Of a DNA stretch of 11,032 nucleotides, positions 6,191 to 11,032 are shown piece after piece. Position 1 is the stretch's first letter. Every line of letters starts with the position of its first letter. Below the pieces are notes generated by a model that was not told the origin of the DNA, made no database searches, and was given only the letters and a program-made list of their open reading frames with translations. The stretch is from an uncultured Lachnospiraceae bacterium (GTDB lineage: Bacteria > Bacillota > Clostridia > Lachnospirales > Lachnospiraceae), in the NCBI GenBank assembly GCA_905236585.1, contig CAJOQZ010000048.1:1-11032 (forward strand). Reading direction: 5' to 3'. The position numbers and the translations under genes were made by a program.

Positions 6191-6747
6191 GTATCTTGGC
6201 AAATATTTTCTGTCCAAACATGGATGTCTCCCTCGAAAGAAAAATCCTACAAAAACCACAACAAACCCTTTCATGGATGATGTTCGTGCATTGACCTTAT
6301 TTTCCTACTCACAAATTCTAGCACACTTTTCACACACTATCCTCACATATTTTCATTGTGTTCTCGCATTATCGGCGCTATAATTCATATAAAGGAATAA
6401 ACCTACACAGGAGGCTCCCTATCCTCTCCATCTATCTCTCCTCCAAAAAAATCTTCTTTCGATCAGAACTCATTTCATGAAGTATTTTTACCCCATACAC
6501 ATATTACCGAATATGTATTTCCGGCAACATACATCTCCCCTTGTCATAGTATCCAGCCAATCTTGTCGACAGACGGACAATCGGTTAATTGTTTCAATAT
6601 TTATGGCAAATGAATCGATCCTGTGTCGCCGCATATGTCACATCACTTATTCCAAAGATCATGATGTAACTCCTGATGCTACTTGTCAATAGTTTCTTGT
6701 ACTTTTTCTTGTGAAAATGCCCGAAAACCGTTCTAAATTTGGACATG
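6185..6747. other. Gene-poor spacer with promoter-like and palindromic fragments
   Basis: About 560 bp without a convincing gene on either strand. The longest plus frame (6477-6692, 71 codons) lacks a ribosome binding site and family resemblance. Visible items are the promoter-like sequence plus AGGAGG at 6356-6414 and an inverted repeat ACATATT/AATATGT at 6499-6516. The CA-rich stretch 6300-6360 has no evident role. It looks like eroded intergenic DNA of an island. Confidence 0.55.
6356..6414 (+). promoter_or_regulatory. Orphan promoter and ribosome binding site without a reading frame
   Basis: TTGTGT (6356-6361), a 17-bp gap and perfect TATAAT (6379-6384) are followed by a strong AGGAGG (6409-6414). 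No start codon lies at a usable distance; pyrimidine-rich sequence with CCTCC-like blocks follows instead. It may be the front end of a lost gene, or the start of a small RNA. Confidence 0.4.
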
Positions 6748-6777
6748 AAAAAGGACCGGATTTTGCTCCGATCCCTT
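6748..6777 (-). terminator. Intrinsic terminator of the AlbA_2 regulator gene
   Basis: On the minus strand an 11-bp stem with two G-U pairs (6767-6777 with 6750-6760), loop GCAAAA (6761-6766), runs into a T-tract that starts in the stem (6752-6748). It begins 18 bp after the stop codon of the gene at 6795-8141. Confidence 0.75.
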
Positions 6778-6794
6778 GATAAAATAGTGTATGA

Positions 6795-8141
6795 TTATTT
6801 TAGAATCTGCCAAAGAGGATACTGTCTTGATCCCTCACGCTTAATATATCCTTTGTCCTTAAGTGAATCCAAAGCCCTTTGAACAGTTCTCACTGTTTTG
6901 GATATTTTTTCGGATATTTCCTCTCTGGAAGAATCTGGTTTCTGCTTCAAAATTGCGTATACCGCTTTCTCTGTTCCATTTAAAGTGACATCCAAAGTGA
7001 CATCCAAAATGTCACTTTGAGTGTCACTATGAATTTGATTACGATAGAGAATAAACTTAAATCCATTCCTCGTGTTCTCGTATGAATACTTCACTTTTGC
7101 ATCTTTACACAAACTATCTATTCTTTTGAATCCACTTCCGAACTGTTCTATTCTCTTGCAGAGATATAGCATCTTTGAGATTGTATCGTTTCTTAGTGCA
7201 GATTCATGATGTTCCTTAATATACTCCTCCGGCATATATTTGCTGGCATAATCTCCTGGGCTATATATAGTTATCATTCCCGGATGAATACATATCTCGT
7301 GATGCGTTCTTCCTCCATAAATTGCATGTGCAAAGCTATTTGCAAGAACCTCTCTTATAACAGCAGCAGGGATTTCCGGTATTTCGTCCCGCTCCATCTT
7401 GTTTATTTCCACTCGCCAGCGTATATTTTTAAAAATATACTCTTCCGATTTGTCTAAAAGTTTGATAATATTATCCTCAAACAATCCCATGTCGAGAATT
7501 GTCAACTTTTCATCTGTTGCAAACACTCCCACCTTCAAAGATATTGGGTGCGTATTCCCAAATAATGCCTCGCCTGCGTTGGTCAAATAATTGGCTTGTA
7601 TAAGTCCGAATCTGTTAAGGATTATAGGAGTATTATATTTGCCCTTCGGAAGTCTGCCTGCCTCCACAGCTCTCTGCCAAAACGTTTTTACGGCAGATCT
7701 ATCCACCTTATCAGCTTCTGCCGTGGATCTATCCATCTCCCACTTTGTACGGTATTTATTAGCCTCGAAGAATACCTTTAATTCCTCCGGTGCTACTTCC
7801 CGATCTTCATCTGCTGTTCGCAGGTAGTATCTTCCAGCTGCAGAATACGGTGTATTATCCCCACTGAACTCAGCCTTTATCAGATGTTTTCCATCAATAA
7901 CCTCCTCGTTGATTACAGGGTAGATTTGGGGCTTGATATTCTCATATATGGCTCTTGATACATCCCTCAATGAAGATTCCGAAACGTCCTGACCTACAAC
8001 ATCACCATTGGGCTTGACACCAAAATATAATGTTCCTACCCCATGCTTATTCAATATAGACGCTATGGAAATCATCGCTGCCTTCATTTCACCTGTTGTC
8101 TTTTTAAATTCCAGCGTCTCGGTTTCCTTGCCAAGATTCAT
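6795..8141 (-). CDS. AlbA_2 / HATPase_c_4 domain transcriptional regulator (Schlafen-AlbA family)
   Basis: 448-aa cytoplasmic protein. Residues 1-120 are an AlbA_2 domain, with the opening ETETLEFKKT (6-15) and GTLYFGVKPNGDVVGQ (36-51). Residues about 200-345 resemble HATPase_c_4, with an N-box-like IREVLANSFAHAIYGG (262-277) and FGSGFKRID (334-342). Residues about 388-440 are a winged helix-turn-helix (TEKAVYAILKQKPDSSREEISEKI...TVRTVQRALDSLKDKGYI). A linker at 371-387 reads HSDTQSDILDVTLDVTL, a four-residue periodic repeat. Proteins of this build are usually annotated as putative transcriptional regulators or ATP-binding proteins; the ligand and targets are not known to me. ATG at 8141 follows GAGGTG by eight bases. 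The gene has its own promoter, whose -35 lies in an AGTGACA palindrome, and its own terminator. The same 7-mer recurs four times in the linker-coding DNA, which suggests autoregulation. Confidence 0.88.
   Translation of the reverse strand: MNLGKETETLEFKKTTGEMKAAMISIASILNKHGVGTLYFGVKPNGDVVGQDVSESSLRDVSRAIYENIKPQIYPVINEEVIDGKHLIKAEFSGDNTPYSAAGRYYLRTADEDREVAPEELKVFFEANKYRTKWEMDRSTAEADKVDRSAVKTFWQRAVEAGRLPKGKYNTPIILNRFGLIQANYLTNAGEALFGNTHPISLKVGVFATDEKLTILDMGLFEDNIIKLLDKSEEYIFKNIRWRVEINKMERDEIPEIPAAVIREVLANSFAHAIYGGRTHHEICIHPGMITIYSPGDYASKYMPEEYIKEHHESALRNDTISKMLYLCKRIEQFGSGFKRIDSLCKDAKVKYSYENTRNGFKFILYRNQIHSDTQSDILDVTLDVTLNGTEKAVYAILKQKPDSSREEISEKISKTVRTVQRALDSLKDKGYIKREGSRQYPLWQILK
6984..7028. 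repeat. Four intragenic AGTGACA half-sites arranged as a dyad
   Basis: AGTGACA at 6984-6990 and 6996-7002, then TGTCACT at 7010-7016 and 7022-7028. The two pairs each have a 12-bp period and face each other across 7 bp, symmetric about 7006. They lie inside the AlbA_2 regulator gene and encode its SD/DVT linker repeat. The 7-mer is identical to the half-site in the gene's promoter (8164-8202). Confidence 0.8.
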
Positions 8142-8163
8142 ATTTGCATCACCTCTCTGTTAT

Positions 8164-8202
8164 AGTGACATCATTATACATCTAAGTGACATTTTTGTCA
8201 CT
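8164..8202. promoter_or_regulatory. Putative operator of the AlbA_2 regulator gene (AGTGACA sites)
   Basis: AGTGACA (8185-8191) and TGTCACT (8196-8202) form a 7-bp palindrome with a 4-bp spacer. A third AGTGACA lies at 8164-8170, exactly 21 bp (two helical turns) from the second. The outer palindrome arm contains the -35 hexamer and the third site covers the expected transcription start, a layout typical of repression. Confidence 0.7.
8173..8201 (-). promoter_or_regulatory. Promoter of the AlbA_2 regulator gene
   Basis: On the minus strand, GTGACA (8196-8201, 5 of 6 to consensus), 17-bp spacer, TATAAT (8173-8178, 6 of 6). It gives a leader of roughly 25 nt with GAGGTG before the ATG at 8141. 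The -35 is part of the AGTGACA palindrome. Confidence 0.8.
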
Positions 8203-8209
8203 ATGATTT

Positions 8210-8473
8210 TTAAATATTGGCATCAGTTTTCAGCACTCTTTTAAGTTTCTGCGAAAAGGGTCTGTCCCTGCTCCTTAAAGTGCAGGCTGGTAACATAGGT
8301 TGTCTTGCCGATGGTGCGTCTTACAATGTTTTCAATCAGGTCATTCCCGATGTTTTCATGAAAAGAGGGGGCCGCTTCTTCTGTTCGCGTCTGACCTTGA
8401 CAAACTCTGCATTAGCACGCTTTACCTTCTCCATTGCTTTCCGTTCCTTTGGTGTAATTGTCTTCTGTTCCAT
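8210..8473 (-). pseudogene. Frameshifted TnpW-like transposon-encoded protein remnant
   Basis: ATG at 8473, with AAGGAG nine bases upstream, opens MEQKTITPKERKAMEKVKRA and stays open to a TGA at 8336-8338 (45 codons). In a neighbouring frame, about 8380-8250 reads EEAAPSFHENIGNDLIENI then VRRTIGKTTYVTSLHFKEQG, which resembles the core of TnpW-family proteins of clostridial mobilisable elements. Near 8250 the original frame resumes with KLKRVLKTDANI and a stop at 8210-8212. Two compensating frameshifts would therefore restore one protein of about 87 aa. I place the TnpW label from memory, and the N-terminal part is unrecognised. It marks past insertion of an integrative element between the AlbA_2 regulator and the ligase. 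Confidence 0.6.
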
Positions 8474-8532
8474 TTTGAAAAACTCCTTTCTTTGATGTGC
8501 CGTTTCCGGCGATTTTTTTATGGTTACATAAC

Positions 8533-10299
8533 CTAAGTATTACTACTCATCCTCTCTGCCAACATCTGATTCCCCCATTCTTCCAGTTTCCTAAAGTCGT
8601 GCTTTCCATTTGGCGTATATGGTATTTTTTCTATTACTTCAAAATATGAGGGCACTTCATAATCCGGCAGTTCTTCATAACACTTCTTTTTCATTTCCGC
8701 TACCACATCCATATCATTATTGTCTACTTCTACAAATGCCATCGGAACGCTGCCGAATTTATCATCCGCAACACCAATCACCACGCATTCCTTTATAAAA
8801 GGCAGCGTCAGCAGAACATCTTCGATTGTATCCGGCGCAATTTTGAAAGCGTCTTTTATGATTAACCGTCTGCTTCTTCCCATCGGCGTGATAAAACCAT
8901 CGGCATCAATGATACATAAATCCCCTGTTTTAACCCACGGTTTTCCATTTTCGTCGTTGACTTTTATTTTCTTTGTTTCATCCCCATTGTTTAAGTACTC
9001 AACAAACAAATTATCAGACGAAACATATAGTTCTCCTATCACGCCCGGTTGTAGTATTTCCCCGGTATCAGGATTAACAATTTTTACATCCACGCCATGT
9101 AGCGGTATTCCAACGGTTCCCGGTTTGTTTACATACACCGGATTTACGATCGTCGGTCCAAGGCACTCATTATTTCCAAATCCATTGGTTATTGGTGTGT
9201 TAAACGCCTGTTGCATTTTAATCAGTTCCTCAGCACCTATTTTATCTCCCCCGGAACCAAATACCTTAACCCTTGCAAGCCCATCCTGAACCCTCTTTAA
9301 TTCTTTTTCCTTGATTCTCAATTCCTTCCTTGATTTAATACCATCTTCATTTCGCAACACCTTGATATCACAACTTAATTTCATAAGTTGTTCATAAATG
9401 AATCTATAATGCAGTGGAACAGCAAAGGCAATATCGAACTTTCCTAACCCGTTATATAAAATGTTTTCTTCAACAAAAGGACACATTTCCGCTTTCATGG
9501 TAAAGGCCAAACTTGTATAAATTGATGTAGCCAAGCCGTATATGATAAACGGCGGAACTGCTACGAACATGGTATTGCCTTTATATAGCGGAATATCCAT
9601 ATACGCCATCTTCTGAACCTGTGAATTGATATTCTTCTCCGTATGAACAATTTGTTTTGCTTTTCCGGTACTTCCACTGGATTGCACTATAAGCGAAGGT
9701 CTGTCCGCTCTAAAATCCGCAGGACTTACTTCAGCAGTATGCTTCCCTTCATTTATAAAATCGTTAAATCTTACGAATCTGTCTTCCGCCGGTAGTTTTA
9801 TCCCCTTCAAATTAGCAAAAAATCTCTTTGCAGGATCTAAGTATTGCTTTGGAGAACATACAATAATCCGTTCCGCCGTTATATCATCAACAACCTTTTC
9901 GACAAGAGGTAGTATACCATCAAAGACAACTACCGCCTTACTTTTTCCCGCATTAATATAATGGATTAGTTCCTTTTCCTGCGTCCGCAAGTCTATCCAT
10001 GACATTGTTGCACCAATTTTACTCAACGATAGCAAACATTGTTGAACCAACGGCATATTGATAGTCAGAATGGAAACGTTATCTCCGGCCCGAATCCCCA
10101 TTGCTTTGAATGACTTTGCCAAAGCATCTACAGAAACAAATAATTCCCCATAGGTCATGGAATTATCCATAAATCCAATCGCTTCCAAGTCTAAATCATT
10201 CTTTGATTCGTTATAAACCAAAGAATACATCGTCTGCTCGATATGAAACTCTTTAATCGGCAGCCTTCTCCAATAATCTACATTCTGTTGATTGCTCAT
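8533..10299 (-). CDS. Stand-alone adenylate-forming enzyme (AMP-dependent acyl-CoA synthetase/ligase, ANL superfamily)
   Basis: 588-aa cytoplasmic enzyme expected to activate a carboxylic acid as acyl-AMP and pass it to CoA or a carrier. Core motifs: A3 P-loop SSGSTGKAK (207-215), A5 NGFGNNE (372-378), A7 VKTGDLCIIDADGF (456-469), A8 hinge GRSRRLIIKDAFKI (474-487) and A10 PNGKHDFRK (563-571) with catalytic Lys566, so both domains look intact. Slightly long for the family, with a charged helical insert around 318-345 (GIKSRKELRIKEKELKRVQDG). No carrier protein, condensation domain or CoA-pathway gene is visible, so the substrate is unknown; acetate, fatty and aryl acids are all possible. ATG at 10299 has GGAG eight bases upstream. 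It is divergent from relB with only 84 bp between the start codons. Confidence 0.88.
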   Translation of the reverse strand: MSNQQNVDYWRRLPIKEFHIEQTMYSLVYNESKNDLDLEAIGFMDNSMTYGELFVSVDALAKSFKAMGIRAGDNVSILTINMPLVQQCLLSLSKIGATMSWIDLRTQEKELIHYINAGKSKAVVVFDGILPLVEKVVDDITAERIIVCSPKQYLDPAKRFFANLKGIKLPAEDRFVRFNDFINEGKHTAEVSPADFRADRPSLIVQSSGSTGKAKQIVHTEKNINSQVQKMAYMDIPLYKGNTMFVAVPPFIIYGLATSIYTSLAFTMKAEMCPFVEENILYNGLGKFDIAFAVPLHYRFIYEQLMKLSCDIKVLRNEDGIKSRKELRIKEKELKRVQDGLARVKVFGSGGDKIGAEELIKMQQAFNTPITNGFGNNECLGPTIVNPVYVNKPGTVGIPLHGVDVKIVNPDTGEILQPGVIGELYVSSDNLFVEYLNNGDETKKIKVNDENGKPWVKTGDLCIIDADGFITPMGRSRRLIIKDAFKIAPDTIEDVLLTLPFIKECVVIGVADDKFGSVPMAFVEVDNNDMDVVAEMKKKCYEELPDYEVPSYFEVIEKIPYTPNGKHDFRKLEEWGNQMLAERMSSNT

Positions 10300-10314
10300 T
10301 ATTTTTCTCCATTT

Positions 10315-10344
10315 TTCTTATCTTGCATTGCATTTTTCGTGCAA
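10315..10344 (-). promoter_or_regulatory. Possible promoter of the ligase gene
   Basis: On the minus strand TTGCAC (10339-10344) is followed after 17-18 bp by ATAAGA/TAAGAA (10315-10321). The -10 is poor. It overlaps the relB promoter and its inverted repeat. Confidence 0.3.
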
Positions 10345-10356
10345 ATGCTTTATATT
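10328..10356 (+). promoter_or_regulatory. Promoter and probable operator of the relB-like antitoxin gene
   Basis: TTGCAT (10328-10333), 17-bp spacer, TATATT (10351-10356). An inverted repeat GCATTT (10330-10335) / AAATGC (10343-10348) lies in the -35 and spacer, where RelB/DinJ-type antitoxins usually bind to autoregulate. The strong AAGGAGG at 10369-10375 then serves the ATG at 10384. Confidence 0.6.
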
Positions 10357-10383
10357 GTATGTATCGGAAGGAGGTTTCGCATT

Positions 10384-10674
10384 ATGGCCCGATCAACTAC
10401 AACCAACATCAGCATCCGCATGGACAAGGACTTAAAAGATGCAGCCGACCGGCTTTTTTCCAGTCTCGGCATGAATATTTCCACGGCTTTCAATATTTTC
10501 GTCAGGCAGTCGCTCCGCGAAGGCGGCATACCTTTTATGATTACCTCCAATGTTCCCAACCATGAGACCGTTGCCGCATTGAACGAATATGACGATATGA
10601 AAAAGCATCCTGATAAGTACAAGCGCTACGATTCTTTTGCCGAATTAGCAAATGAGGTTCTTGCTGACGATTAA
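10384..10674 (+). CDS. RelB/DinJ family antitoxin
   Basis: 96-aa antitoxin. The N-terminal 50 residues are the ribbon-helix-helix domain of the family (TTTNISIRMDKDLKDAADRL, then FSSLGMNISTAFNIFVRQSL and REGGIPFMI), used for DNA binding and dimerisation. The C-terminal half (VAALNEYDDMKKHPDKYKRY, then DSFAELANEVLADD) is the usual toxin-wrapping segment. ATG at 10384 is chosen over upstream in-frame codons because AAGGAGG lies nine bases before it and the protein then begins exactly like relatives. Its stop overlaps the next gene by 23 bases. The partner toxin appears to have lost its catalytic half, so this may be an orphan antitoxin; it could still repress its own promoter. Confidence 0.92.
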   Translation: MARSTTTNISIRMDKDLKDAADRLFSSLGMNISTAFNIFVRQSLREGGIPFMITSNVPNHETVAALNEYDDMKKHPDKYKRYDSFAELANEVLADD

Positions 10675-10920
10675 AATCGTTGCCTCCAACCGCTTTAAGC
10701 GTGATTTAAGGCTGGCAAAAAAGCGCGGGCGTGACATTTCATTGCTGCAAACCGTTATTGACCATTTAGTTAACGGGCATCCACTTGATGCTAAATACCG
10801 CGACCATGAATTAAGCGGCGATGTCAGCCGGTTGGAGAACGCCAACGCCAATCCGTCCATCCGAACGCTCAACCGCATCGCCGGCGCATTGAGGGAAAAA
10901 ACTGCGGATTACGTTTGTGT
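10633..10920 (+). repeat. 288-bp direct repeat, right copy
   Basis: Ungapped match to 5897-6184 with 6 differences. Here the repeat is embedded in a longer context: it covers the last 42 bases of the relB-like gene and most of the chimera. This makes the right copy the likely source and the left one the derivative. Confidence 0.95.
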
Positions 10921-10954
10921 GCTTCCTTACTGCCGTTTTAAAATCCTTTTATAG
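10652..10954 (+). CDS. Chimeric YafQ-type toxin N-terminus fused to HigA-like XRE C-terminus
   Basis: 100 aa from ATG 10652; a TTG at 10661 would give the family-like start MLTIKIVASNRFKRDL and may be the true start. Residues 4-56 follow YafQ (FKRDLRLAKKRGRDISLLQT, then VIDHLVNGHPLDAKYRDHELSG). At the point where YafQ should continue to its catalytic HI-PDW and GTHSDLF segments, the sequence becomes GDVSRLENANANPSIRTLNR IAGAL (56-80), the recognition-helix end of HigA/XRE antitoxins. The YafQ catalytic residues after the RDH histidine are absent, and the XRE domain lacks its first helices, so neither half is complete. An internal deletion joining a yafQ and a higA gene is the simplest origin. 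Activity is unlikely; it might still bind the antitoxin. The tail LPYCRFKILL is not family-like. Confidence 0.75.
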   Translation: MRFLLTIKIVASNRFKRDLRLAKKRGRDISLLQTVIDHLVNGHPLDAKYRDHELSGDVSRLENANANPSIRTLNRIAGALREKTADYVCVLPYCRFKILL

Positions 10955-10971
10955 TAAACGACATAAATAAT

Positions 10972-11000
10972 TTTACTTTGCAGTCGATATATGGTATACT
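10972..11000 (+). promoter_or_regulatory. Promoter of the gene starting at 11026
   Basis: TTTACT (10972-10977), a 17-bp spacer and TATACT (10995-11000) preceded by TGG, giving an extended -10. AGGAGG (11010-11015) follows at a normal distance from the ATG at 11026. Confidence 0.7.
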
Positions 11001-11025
11001 CATATTATCAGGAGGTACTAAATCT

Positions 11026-11032
11026 ATGAATA
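11026..11032 (+). CDS. First codons of an unidentified gene (cut by window end)
   Basis: ATG-AAT-A, ten bases after AGGAGG and downstream of a good promoter. Too little is visible to say what it encodes. Confidence 0.6.

Noticed and set aside
5880..6590. 11-bp direct repeat ATCGGTTAATT at 5880-5890 and 6580-6590, flanking the left repeat copy and spaced 700 bp apart.
   Set aside because: Several 11-mer matches are expected by chance in a window this size; no transposase or inverted ends support a target-site duplication.
6477..6692. 71-codon plus-strand open frame in the spacer.
   Set aside because: No ribosome binding site, no recognisable family, and codon make-up unlike the neighbouring genes.
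8500..8521. Terminator-like GCCG-TTTC-CGGC followed by a T-run on the plus strand.
   Set aside because: The stem is only 4 bp and no plus-strand gene lies upstream to be terminated.
1..11032. CRISPR array, tRNA, rRNA or intact insertion sequence.
   Set aside because: No regularly spaced repeats, no cloverleaf-type sequence and no transposase frame were seen on either strand.

Overview
The window reads as chromosomal DNA of a Clostridia member, most likely Lachnospiraceae. The grounds are the gene order on the left half (AIR synthase-like protein, Lrp/AsnC regulator, aminotransferase, TrmL, ECF ATPases), strong AGGAGG-type ribosome binding sites, clostridial TnpW-like transposon debris, and a small membrane-anchored protein at 5250-5861 that I associate from memory with this family. 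The assignment is inference; no rRNA or other marker is present.

Left half (1-5005, all minus strand) is a compact core operon, transcribed right to left from a promoter at 4977-5005. The order is AIR synthase-like protein (3869-4852), an Lrp/AsnC regulator with a TTG start (3369-3851), a class I/II aminotransferase (2215-3372, ATGA overlap with the regulator), TrmL tRNA methyltransferase (1680-2174), EcfA1 (832-1680, TAATG overlap with trmL) and EcfA2 (running off the left edge). A hairpin built on AACTGTTC/GAACAGTT follows the stop codon of both the aminotransferase and ecfA1. The untranslated leader holds two further hairpins.

The centre (5006-5861) holds a structured element of about 168 bp, bounded by an inverted repeat (5032-5199), in front of a plus-strand gene for a membrane-anchored protein of unknown function.

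Right half (5862-11032) is AT-richer accessory DNA. Two 288-bp direct repeats (5897-6184 and 10633-10920, 6 mismatches by eye, no gaps) bracket most of it. Each carries the end of a RelB/DinJ antitoxin gene followed by a gene that looks chimeric: the first half of a YafQ-type toxin joined to the end of a HigA-type XRE antitoxin. Only the right copy has a complete relB-like antitoxin. Between the repeats lie an AlbA_2/HATPase regulator gene with its own promoter and terminator, a frameshifted TnpW-like remnant, and a stand-alone adenylate-forming ligase that shares its upstream region divergently with relB. The most interesting signal is the 7-mer AGTGACA. Three copies overlap the -35 and start region of the regulator promoter. 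Four more form a symmetric dyad inside the regulator's own coding sequence, where they encode a four-residue peptide repeat. The last 60 bases hold the promoter, ribosome binding site and first codons of another plus-strand gene.
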